Source: Anaerolineaceae bacterium UBA700 (GTDB taxonomy: Bacteria > Chloroflexota > Anaerolineae > Anaerolineales > Anaerolineaceae). Taken from it: DNA of 12,625 nt. A program made the position numbers and the translations under genes. This document shows positions 7,030 to 12,574 of the stretch, piece by piece. The first letter of the stretch is position 1; each line of letters starts with the position of its first letter. The DNA lies in the NCBI GenBank assembly GCA_002298885.1, contig DBMK01000237.1:1-12625 (forward strand), written 5' to 3'. The notes under the pieces are model-generated. The model made no database searches. It had not been told where the DNA came from and saw only the letters and a program-made list of their open reading frames with translations.

Positions 7030-7539
7030 TCAGTTCCTCTTCTTCAGCTCTTCCTCCAGCCGCCTGACGTAAGGATCGTCGGACGGGGGGGTGCCGCCAC
7101 CCGCCGGAGCGGCGGGTACCGCGCCTTTACGCCCGGAGCGCAGGACGCGCACCAACAGGTACACACCTCCCAGGAAGAAAACCGGCGGCAGGATGTACAC
7201 CAGCCAGTTCAGCCCCTGGCGGGGCGGCTCTGAAAGCACCCGGTCGCCGTAGTGCAGAGCGAAGTACTGCTTGATCTCATCTTTTGTCTTGCCCTCTGCA
7301 AGCTGCTGGCGGATGAGGTCGCGCCATTGGGCGCAGGCCTGGGTGGGGCAAACATCCAGGGGGATGTTTTCGCACACCGGGCAGTACAGCTCGCTGGCAA
7401 CCGCGTTGACCTGGTCGTCGCTAGGGGTGGGGTTTGCGGCCTGCGGCTGCGGCGTTTGCGCCGAAGCGGTGGCAAGCACAACCAGCGCCAGGAGCAGCGC
7501 CAGGAAGAGGGAAGGGATGAGCAGCGTCCGTTTCATCAT
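7030..7539 (-). CDS. ccmH: CcmH, thiol-redox subunit of the heme lyase complex
   Basis: This 169-residue protein has a signal peptide (about 3-27), an extracytoplasmic helical domain and a C-terminal membrane helix (about 112-131). The redox motif is LYCPVCEN (51-58; C53, C56), the counterpart of LRCxxCQ, and is thought to reduce or present the apocytochrome cysteines for CcmF. Two additional cysteines follow (C64 and C69 in DVCPTQACAQW), where proteobacterial CcmH usually has none. GKTKDEIKQYFALHYGDRVL (83-102) matches the family's characteristic 'D.I...GY...YG..VL' region. The tail after the helix ends in a charged segment (YVRRLEEELKKRN). Two ATGs overlap at the start (7539 and 7536) and neither has a strong Shine-Dalgarno. 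It lies between ccmF and ccmG in the expected order. Confidence 0.93.
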   Translation of the reverse strand: MMKRTLLIPSLFLALLLALVVLATASAQTPQPQAANPTPSDDQVNAVASELYCPVCENIPLDVCPTQACAQWRDLIRQQLAEGKTKDEIKQYFALHYGDRVLSEPPRQGLNWLVYILPPVFFLGGVYLLVRVLRSGRKGAVPAAPAGGGTPPSDDPYVRRLEEELKKRN

Positions 7540-7557
7540 AATTACTTAATGATCAAG

Positions 7558-7619
7558 GTGATGACGACTAAAGTCGTCACTACAATTGGAATCGTAGTAA
7601 CGACTTTAGTCGTTATTAC
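7558..7619. repeat. ACGACTAAAGTCGT-type inverted repeat between ccmF and ccmH
   Basis: The arms 7558-7587 and 7590-7619 pair over almost their whole length around GG, with a few mismatches. Each contains the near-palindrome ACGACTAAAGTCGT or its complement, followed by ACTAC/GTAGT. So the element is a palindrome built of smaller palindromes and can fold as one long hairpin or as two small ones. It overlaps the ccmF stop codon (7616-7618) and ends 18 bp before the ccmH start. The compensating mismatches suggest ageing copies of a repeat; a search of the host genome would show its copy number. Confidence 0.8.
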
Positions 7620-9676
7620 GCCCGGCTGGGCACAGTCCGGGCCTTCACCGTGACGCGCACCGGCTCGGGTTCGCGGTCCGGCCAGGCGGCGATGAGGGTG
7701 CCGAAAATAAACACGAAGGCCCCGGCCCACAGCCACATCACCAGCGGGTTGCGGAAGATCTTAAAGGTGGCGCCGTCGGTCGATATGGGCTGCCAGTCGA
7801 CCAGGTCCACGTACAGGTCGTCCACCGGCGAGCTGCGCAGGCCCGGGATGGTCATGGGCTGCTGCGATTCGTAGAAATAATCGCGGCGCGGGTAGAGCTG
7901 GCCGAGGTACTGTCCATTATAACTAACGTCGATTACGGCGCGGGCTACGTTACGGCCGTCGTTCGTATCGAACTGGGCCAGGCTGCGGAAGGTGATGGCA
8001 TAATTGCCCAGCTTCAGCGATTCGCCGGGCTTGATGGTGCCCTGGGTTTGGGTCTGGAATATCTCGATGCCGATCACGCCCAGGGCCATCAGAATTACGC
8101 CCAGGTGGATGATATAGCCGCCGTAACGCCGGCGGTTGCGGCCGACCAGGTGCCACAGGCTGGCGCCCAGGTTTTCCTGGGTGGCCCGGTGGCGCGCCCA
8201 CACCGCCCGCACGTATTCAAACAAAATGATGGCAGCCACGAAACCGCACAGCCAGAAGGCAAACAAGGCAATCGCGTCGCGCACGCCGACTGCAAAGGCA
8301 AAGATTGGCGCCGCCAGGGAAACGATGCCGGGCCTCCACAGGGCTTTCCCGAGCGTTTTAACCGTCGAATGGCCCCAGGCGGCCAGCGGGGCAATGCCCA
8401 TCAGCAGGAGCAAGCCGCCCCACATGGGTCCGGTGACGCTCTGGAAGAACGGCGGGCCGACGGTGACCTTTTGGCCGGTGAATAGCTCCGAGATTAGCGG
8501 GTAATTGACGCCCCAGAAGCAAGCCGCCAGGATGCCCATGAAGAGGAGGTTGTTGATCAGGAAGAAGGCCTCGCGCGACAGCACAGAGGTCATCTTTTTA
8601 TCCTCATCCGAGCGGAGCGAATTCCAGCGGTAGAGCAGCAGGCCCAGCGAAGTGACGAAGGTGATGCCGATGAAGCCGAAGAACAGCGGCCCGACCGCAC
8701 TCTGGGCGAAAGCGTGCACCGAGGAAAGCACGCCCGAACGGGTGAGGAAGGTGCCGTAAATGACCAGCGAGTAGGTGATCAGGATGAGCACCATGTTCCA
8801 GCGTTTGAACAGGCCGCGCTTCTCCTGGATCATAACTGAGTGCAGGAAGGCCGTGCCGCTAAGCCAGGGCATGAGGGCGGCGATCTCAACCGGGTCCCAG
8901 CCCCAATAACCGCCCCAGCCCAGCACGTCGTAGGCCCAGCGCATGCCCAGCACCAGGCCCATCGAGAGGAACAACCAGGCCACCAGCGTCCAGCGGCGGG
9001 TGATGCGGATCCAGCGGTCGTCAGTGCGACCGGTGATTAGGGCGGCGAAGGCGAAGGCAAAGGGGATGACGAAGGAGACGAAGCCGGTGTAGAGCATGGG
9101 CGGGTGGATGATCATACCCGGGTGGCGCAGCAGCGGGTTGAGGCCCATGCCGTCCGGCGGCACAGTCAGGCTGGTGCCGGCGGGCTGGAACATGGCCACG
9201 ATCTGGTTGCCAGAGGTATCCTGCCACACCCGCGCAAACGGGTTATCCACGAACAGGGCCAGGGAGACGAAGAAGGCCAGGGTGACCATACACACTACGA
9301 TCACCCAGGGCAAGAACTCGCGGTCGCGTTCCCACTTGCGCAACGTCACCGCAAAGGTGAACGCCGACATCAAAAGGGACCACCACACCAGCGAGCCGGA
9401 CTGCCCGCCCCACAGGGCGGTCATGCGCAGGTAACCGGGCATGCTGCTGCTGGTTACGTTGTAGACGAACTGGACCGAGTAATCTCCCGTCAAGAGCAAA
9501 TATTCAAGGGACCCGGCAACCAGTAAGATTAACGGAAAGGTGAGCAGTTGGGCCGAACGAGCACTCTCGACCCAGGCCTGCGAGTTTTTCCGCCCGCCGT
9601 AGATGGCCGCCCCGGCCCCGTACAGGGCTACTACGAAGGTGAGCACCAGGACCCCAAATCCAAAGTTTGCAACCAT
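7616..9676 (-). CDS. ccmF: CcmF, cytochrome c heme lyase
   Basis: CcmF takes heme from CcmE and joins it to the reduced CXXCH motif of apocytochromes in the periplasm-equivalent space. The 686-residue polytopic protein has the full WWD heme-handling motif WGGYWGWDPVEIAALMPW (254-271). It is flanked by the conserved HPP element (GMIIHPPMLYTGF, H191) and LTRSGVLSSVHAF (311-323, H321). A further conserved His lies in YGGYIIHLG (H524) before the large C-terminal extracytoplasmic domain and last membrane helix (about 645-664). Length is at the upper end of the usual 640-690 range. The ATG at 9676 is preceded by AAGGAG about 9 nt away. The stop lies inside a palindromic repeat. Its partners ccmE and ccmH flank it. 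Confidence 0.97.
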   Translation of the reverse strand: MVANFGFGVLVLTFVVALYGAGAAIYGGRKNSQAWVESARSAQLLTFPLILLVAGSLEYLLLTGDYSVQFVYNVTSSSMPGYLRMTALWGGQSGSLVWWSLLMSAFTFAVTLRKWERDREFLPWVIVVCMVTLAFFVSLALFVDNPFARVWQDTSGNQIVAMFQPAGTSLTVPPDGMGLNPLLRHPGMIIHPPMLYTGFVSFVIPFAFAFAALITGRTDDRWIRITRRWTLVAWLFLSMGLVLGMRWAYDVLGWGGYWGWDPVEIAALMPWLSGTAFLHSVMIQEKRGLFKRWNMVLILITYSLVIYGTFLTRSGVLSSVHAFAQSAVGPLFFGFIGITFVTSLGLLLYRWNSLRSDEDKKMTSVLSREAFFLINNLLFMGILAACFWGVNYPLISELFTGQKVTVGPPFFQSVTGPMWGGLLLLMGIAPLAAWGHSTVKTLGKALWRPGIVSLAAPIFAFAVGVRDAIALFAFWLCGFVAAIILFEYVRAVWARHRATQENLGASLWHLVGRNRRRYGGYIIHLGVILMALGVIGIEIFQTQTQGTIKPGESLKLGNYAITFRSLAQFDTNDGRNVARAVIDVSYNGQYLGQLYPRRDYFYESQQPMTIPGLRSSPVDDLYVDLVDWQPISTDGATFKIFRNPLVMWLWAGAFVFIFGTLIAAWPDREPEPVRVTVKARTVPSRA

Positions 9677-9774
9677 TTATAAATACTCCTTAACCGCACG
9701 AAGCGGGCTGCATGGGTCGCACTTCGATAACGCGTGGCTGCGTGAAAATCCATACCCCCAAAAGACGCCGGAGG

Positions 9775-9800
9775 AGTTTTACCCGTAGACGGGAAAAACT
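9775..9800. repeat. Hairpin in the ccmE-ccmF gap (T-rich/A-rich arms)
   Basis: AGTTTTACCCGT (9775-9786) and ACGGGAAAAACT (9789-9800) pair around AG with one A:A mismatch. Like the repeats at 1276-1316 and 3524-3572 it has T's on the 5' side and A's on the 3' side of a GC core, so no U-run follows. It stands in the 205 bp gap between ccmE and ccmF, next to a second hairpin at 9818-9839. The rest of the gap (9677-9774) shows only the ccmF Shine-Dalgarno. Confidence 0.65.
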
Positions 9801-9817
9801 GGCCGGATTCTTTCCCA

Positions 9818-9839
9818 CCCCGCCCCTTGAGGGGCGGGG
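9818..9839. repeat. G/C-only hairpin in the ccmE-ccmF gap
   Basis: CCCCGCCCC (9818-9826) and its exact complement GGGGCGGGG (9831-9839) are separated by TTGA. This forms a very stable stem 42 bp after the ccmE stop. On the plus strand the right arm continues into ACGGGG, giving three G4 runs close together, a possible G-quadruplex. It lies on the template strand for ccm transcription. It may reduce read-through from ccmE to ccmF or protect the ccmE end of the mRNA. No U-tract is present on the minus strand. Confidence 0.7.
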
Positions 9840-9881
9840 ACGGGGATAGGTTGAACAGTCACACGAGGATTGATCTACCAC

Positions 9882-10409
9882 TTACTTGCTGCTTGCTTGA
9901 GCAGGTACTGCTTCTTCGTATTTCGTAGGGCACTTCAAGAGCAGCTCATTGGCAGTAAAAGTACCGTCCGCGCCGACTCGGCCGGTCATGATTGCCTGGG
10001 CCTCGTCCTTTAGCAGGTCGGGCTTCACGCCTTTATATACCACAGGCATGCGCTCAACGCCCTTGCCGACGACCGCTTCGTGCAGAACCGCTGCCAGGCC
10101 GCCCTGCTGATCGATGACCTTGTTGTCGTTGGGGATGTTGGCAACCGTAAAGGTGAGGGTGAGGGTCTGCGGATCGTATTTTATCGTGTCGCCGATTACT
10201 GCTCCGGAGACACGCACGTCGCGGGCGGACGCCACCAGTTCAGATTTTCGGGTTGAAACCTCGTTAATCGTGAGGAAAAACTCGGAGTTTGCCTGTGTAG
10301 ACGAGATAATCAGGTACACAATCGCAGCGATGATCAGCAAGCCGCCAATGATGAATTTGGCCCTTCCGGCTGAGGCTGGCTGCCTTCTAGCGGGTATGAC
10401 GTTCTCCAT
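9882..10409 (-). CDS. ccmE: CcmE heme chaperone, CXXXY (cysteine) variant
   Basis: CcmE binds heme covalently and carries it from CcmABCD to CcmF. The 175-residue protein has a cytoplasmic N-terminus, one membrane anchor (about 18-36) and an OB-fold beta-barrel outside the membrane, with RKSELVASARDVRVSGAVIG (54-73) and VVYKGVKPDLLKDEAQAIMT (123-142) matching the family. In most CcmE proteins the heme is attached to the His of an HxxxY motif near the end. Here that position reads KCPTKY (C160, Y164), the CXXXY form known from archaea, Desulfovibrio and some other bacteria. GGAGG lies 7 nt before the ATG at 10409. It is the first ccm gene to be transcribed and probably has its own promoter upstream. 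A long C-terminal disordered tail, common in E. coli CcmE, is nearly absent. Confidence 0.95.
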   Translation of the reverse strand: MENVIPARRQPASAGRAKFIIGGLLIIAAIVYLIISSTQANSEFFLTINEVSTRKSELVASARDVRVSGAVIGDTIKYDPQTLTLTFTVANIPNDNKVIDQQGGLAAVLHEAVVGKGVERMPVVYKGVKPDLLKDEAQAIMTGRVGADGTFTANELLLKCPTKYEEAVPAQASSK

Positions 10410-10583
10410 ATATATGCCTCCAGATGTGTATCGCAGGGCCCCAATTCCCGCGCCAGAATATGCGACGACGAGCGCAAAGCTAACGCTATTTTGTCATATA
10501 TACATTAATCCAACCTGAGAGAACAGGGAGAGTTCTATAAGAAGTAAATCACACATTTATTATGATATTTATCGTCAGGGGCG

Positions 10584-10592
10584 ATTATATCA
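10584..10592 (-). promoter_or_regulatory. Possible extended -10 promoter for the ccm operon
   Basis: Reading the minus strand, TGATATAAT (10592 to 10584) is a perfect extended -10 element (TGn plus TATAAT). No good -35 hexamer lies at 16-18 bp, which is tolerated in extended -10 promoters. Transcription would start near 10577 and leave a leader of about 168 nt before ccmE. It is the only TATAAT in the 245 bp gap and follows a palindrome at 10594-10642 that separates it from the upstream lipoprotein genes. Confidence 0.4.
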
Positions 10593-10593
10593 T

Positions 10594-10642
10594 CGTTTAA
10601 ACGTAAAATGCGGACGCATGCGTCCGCATTTACGTTTAAACG
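10594..10642. repeat. Palindrome separating the lipoprotein genes from ccmE
   Basis: The element is a near-perfect inverted repeat centred at 10618/10619. Inner arms ATGCGGACGCA/TGCGTCCGCAT are continued by A/T runs with one bulged A, then by CGTTTAAACGTA/TACGTTTAAACG. The outer part is itself palindromic (GTTTAAAC). It lies 12 bp after the stop of the lipoprotein gene at 10655 and directly before the putative ccmE promoter. On the minus strand only a TTTT follows the core, so it could be a weak terminator for the lipoprotein transcript or a dispersed repeat. Confidence 0.75.
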
Positions 10643-10654
10643 TCTCAAAAAAAC

Positions 10655-10981
10655 TTATTTAACCCGCGTCAGGGTCACGGGCTGGTTGTTGCCGGCGTCG
10701 AGGGTTAGCTGGTTACCGGTGACCTTGTAGGTATACGGCGTCTGCGAGCCGACGATGAGGATGGTCGTGTCGTTCAGGAACTGAAATTCGTTCTCGGACA
10801 ACGGCCCAAACCCCTGCGGCGGAGACTGGCGCAGCTTGCCGGTATCGGTGAAGGTGACGACCACGCCGTTGGACGACTGCCAGGTGCCAATCAGGGCATT
10901 GCGGTCGAAGGCGCAGCTTGCGAGCAGAACGGAGAGCAGCAATACGCCGGCGAATAGTTTTAGGGTTATCTTCGAGCTCAT
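10655..10981 (-). CDS. Small lipoprotein with lipocalin-like GTW motif (copy 2 of a tandem pair)
   Basis: This 108-residue protein has a lipoprotein signal with lipobox LASC (C23) followed by a small beta-rich domain. The domain opens LIGTWQSSNGVVVTFTDTGK (30-49) and closes VTGNQLTLDAG...QPVTLTRVK. The GTW opening, the F..DTG strand and the final LTRVK strand suggest a small lipocalin-like beta-barrel of the kind annotated as DUF proteins in Chloroflexota and other bacteria. No ligand can be named. The ATG at 10981 has AGAAGG 5 nt upstream; longer readings upstream run through Pro/Arg-rich sequence and are unlikely. It lies 10 bp after the related gene at 10992 and ends with the same five residues, so the pair arose by tandem duplication and is co-transcribed. 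Confidence 0.8.
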   Translation of the reverse strand: MSSKITLKLFAGVLLLSVLLASCAFDRNALIGTWQSSNGVVVTFTDTGKLRQSPPQGFGPLSENEFQFLNDTTILIVGSQTPYTYKVTGNQLTLDAGNNQPVTLTRVK

Positions 10982-10991
10982 CCTGACCTTC

Positions 10992-11366
10992 TTATTTGAC
11001 GCGAGTGAGGGTAATGGACTGTTGGGCGGCCTGCCCGGTGGTGGCATCCTGAGACGTAACCTTGAGGGTGAGGGTGTCACCGGCAATGGTGTACTTCCAT
11101 TCCACACGCTGGTCGGCAGCGGTATCCGGGGTGGGCGAGATCAGGATTGTATCCTGGCCGGAGAACTCATATTTGACCTCGATGATCCCGCTCTGCTGGG
11201 GCAGGCGCATGACGCCGTCCTGGCGGAACTCAAACACGGTGTTGCTCTGCGCCTCGCGCCAGGTGCCGAACAAATTGTAATTCGGCTGCTGCTGCGGCCC
11301 GGCGCAGGCCGCCAGCAGCAGAACCAAGACAAAGCCAGCCAGGCACAACCCTAAATATTTCTTCAT
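10992..11366 (-). CDS. Small lipoprotein with lipocalin-like GTW motif (copy 1 of a tandem pair)
   Basis: This 124-residue protein has a lipoprotein signal with lipobox LAAC (C21). Its mature domain begins NLFGTWREAQSNTVFEFRQD (31-50), has a middle strand pair (IEVKYEFSGQDTILISPTP, 62-80), and ends KYTIAGDTLTLKVTSQD with final residues ITLTRVK. It shares the plan and the GTW and LTRVK ends with its neighbour at 10655 but has diverged strongly in between. The start at ATG 11366 is preferred because AGGGAGA lies about 6 nt before it. An in-frame ATG at 11372 touches that signal, and a GTG further up lies inside the repeat element. The molecular role is unknown; a small extracytoplasmic beta-barrel domain anchored by lipid is the most that can be said. 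Confidence 0.8.
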   Translation of the reverse strand: MKKYLGLCLAGFVLVLLLAACAGPQQQPNYNLFGTWREAQSNTVFEFRQDGVMRLPQQSGIIEVKYEFSGQDTILISPTPDTAADQRVEWKYTIAGDTLTLKVTSQDATTGQAAQQSITLTRVK

Positions 11367-11385
11367 CCACATTCTCCCTTGAATT

Positions 11386-11586
11386 TTCACCACGGAGACA
11401 CGGAGGCACAGAGAAAACCCTTATTATAGAAGCTCACAGGCGGTCTTCGCGTAGCACCCTTACGTAGTACCCTGAAAGGGTGTAAGGGGTGACCGCCGTA
11501 TTTACGGCGAATAGTGCTTGTAAAATACGGGGGTCGCAGATCCCCTTCGAGCTTTCAGGAGTTTTTCTCCGTGTCTCCGTGGTGAA
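11386..11586. mobile_element. 201 bp MITE-like element with 20 bp perfect terminal inverted repeats
   Basis: TTCACCACGGAGACACGGAG (11386-11405) recurs as its exact reverse complement at 11567-11586. The A-rich stretches just inside the ends (AGAAAA/TTTTTCT) are also related. The interior holds no gene but several nested hairpins: GGCGGTC/GACCGCC (11439, 11491), CACCCTTAC/GTAAGGGGTG (11455, 11482), ACCCT/AGGGT around GAA (11469-11481) and CGCCGTA/TACGGCG (11494-11509). Its right end touches the stop codon of the gene at 11587. I see no flanking target duplication and no transposase, so it may be a non-autonomous element or a large structured intergenic repeat. It separates the hypothetical gene from the lipoprotein pair. 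Confidence 0.65.
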
Positions 11587-11937
11587 TCATTGTTCGTCAT
11601 TGCCGGAATCGAACTCGTTGGTTTCCTCTTCTTCCTGCGATTCGAGGCGCACCCAGAGCATGAGTACGTCGCCGTCCTGGGAATGGACGGTGCGCGCCGC
11701 AAGGATGGGGGCGCGTTCTTCCAGGCCCATGTCGTTGCGGTAGAGCAGGTGCATGATTTCGTGATGGCGCCAGGTGGTGTGGCAGCGTTCTACCAGCGCC
11801 GGACCATTAAATGTGCGCAGGCGAGTCTGCATAATGTCGTACAGGTTTGGGCTTTCATTGAGCCCAGCCGCCCAGGCTTCACCCGCCGATTCAAATACTG
11901 GAGGAGGCCCCTCAATAATTGTAATTTTATCTTCCAT
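11587..11937 (-). CDS. Unrecognised 116-residue acidic protein
   Basis: I do not recognise a named family. The protein begins MEDKITIIEGPPPVFE, continues with a compact alpha/beta-looking region including LRTFNGPALVERCHTTWRHH (40-59), APILAARTV (76-84) and GDVLMLWVRLE (89-99), and ends in a very acidic, probably disordered tail (EEEETNEFDSGNDEQ). It has no signal peptide or membrane helix, so it should be cytoplasmic. Good codon structure, a GGAG about 10 nt before the ATG at 11937 and the absence of a better opposite-strand reading support a real gene. A single Cys (C52) and the cluster of His/Trp (53-63) are the only conspicuous potential functional residues. It is divergent from the Hsp20 gene across a 211 bp gap. 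Its stop codon touches the TIR element at 11586. Confidence 0.75.
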   Translation of the reverse strand: MEDKITIIEGPPPVFESAGEAWAAGLNESPNLYDIMQTRLRTFNGPALVERCHTTWRHHEIMHLLYRNDMGLEERAPILAARTVHSQDGDVLMLWVRLESQEEEETNEFDSGNDEQ

Positions 11938-11982
11938 GGATAATAGCTCCGATTAGCAACATAATACCATAAAGTCTGTCAA

Positions 11983-12041
11983 ATGTTATTTTGAAGTTTG
12001 TTTTGGGCGCAAAGCGCCCAAAACAAACTTCAAAATAACAT
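11983..12041. repeat. Perfect 28-nt-arm palindrome between divergent genes
   Basis: Arms 11983-12010 and 12014-12041 are exact reverse complements around AAA. The core is GGGCGC/GCGCCC with T-rich sequence outside on the 5' side and A-rich outside on the 3' side. It stands between two divergently transcribed genes, 46 bp before the ATG of the minus-strand gene and 108 bp before the Hsp20 start. Neither gene needs a terminator here, and no U-run follows the core. Perfect arms imply a recent insertion or selection for the structure. Confidence 0.85.
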
Positions 12042-12108
12042 GACTCTCCTCTTATAAAACTCATATTTGCCGCATACGCTCCTCCTATATTCGGACGATA
12101 TGATAGTG

Positions 12109-12122
12109 CAAGATAAATCTTG
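12109..12122 (+). promoter_or_regulatory. Possible operator or leader hairpin of the Hsp20 gene
   Basis: CAAGAT (12109-12114) and ATCTTG (12117-12122) form a small inverted repeat 27 bp before the Hsp20 ATG. A -10-like TATGAT lies at 12099-12104, so the repeat would overlap the transcription start. The -35 region is poor. The classical CIRCE operator is absent. It could be a repressor site or a small leader stem, and the evidence is weak. Confidence 0.3.
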
Positions 12123-12148
12123 AAAATAAAAACCACAGGAGGTTTACC

Positions 12149-12571
12149 ATGACACTTTATGTTCGCTCTCCATTTGCCGCTATGCGCCGCCGCATGTTCG
12201 ATAACATGTTCGACCCCGACTGGCCCGAGTTTCGCACCGACAATGCGCTGTTCGTCCCGGTCGACGTTGAGGCCGAAGATGATACTTACGTAATTTCGGC
12301 GGTTATCCCGGGCATCAAGGCCGAGGACCTGAATATCCAGGTCGTCGATCAGACGGTCACCATCTCTGGCGAAGTGAAGCTCAACCGCCGCGAAGAAGGC
12401 AACTACCTGGTGGCCGAGCGAGCCGCCGGACGGTTCAGCCGCACCATCACCCTGCCCGTGTCGCTGAATGCGGCCAAGGCTGAGGCCGACCTGACCAACG
12501 GCGTGCTCACCCTGCGCGTCCCCAAGGCCGAGGAAGCCAAGCCGAAGAGCATCAAAGTCGTATCGAAATAA
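12149..12571 (+). CDS. hsp20: Hsp20/alpha-crystallin small heat-shock protein
   Basis: This 140-residue ATP-independent chaperone holds unfolding proteins in a refoldable state as large cytoplasmic oligomers. A short N-terminal arm (about 1-35, with RSPFAAMRRRMFDNMF) is followed by the alpha-crystallin domain (about 36-126). This has the strands FVPVDVEAEDDTYVISAVIPG (35-55), VTISGEV (70-76), GRFSRTITLP (94-103) and the signature LTNGVLTLRVPK (115-126). The C-terminal tail carries the I-x-I/V motif (I135, V137) used in oligomer assembly. Length is typical of bacterial Hsp20. An excellent AGGAGG lies 6 nt before the ATG at 12149. It is a single-gene unit: divergent from its left neighbour and closed by a strong terminator. 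No HrcA/CIRCE site is visible. Confidence 0.97.
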   Translation: MTLYVRSPFAAMRRRMFDNMFDPDWPEFRTDNALFVPVDVEAEDDTYVISAVIPGIKAEDLNIQVVDQTVTISGEVKLNRREEGNYLVAERAAGRFSRTITLPVSLNAAKAEADLTNGVLTLRVPKAEEAKPKSIKVVSK

Positions 12572-12574
12572 GCT

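Noticed and set aside
7542..7736. Short minus-strand open frame running through the repeat at 7558-7619
   Set aside because: It is out of frame with ccmF and its repetitive VVTT residues come directly from the palindromic repeat.
11938..11983. Promoter with TTGACA for the 116-residue protein gene on the minus strand
   Set aside because: A TTGACA-like hexamer is present, but the only good -10 candidate (TATTAT) is about 10 bp away and the one at 17 bp is poor, so I do not call a promoter.
12042..12148. CIRCE (HrcA) operator upstream of the Hsp20 gene
   Set aside because: No TTAGCACTC-N9-GAGTGCTAA pattern is present; only a 14 bp unrelated inverted repeat is seen.
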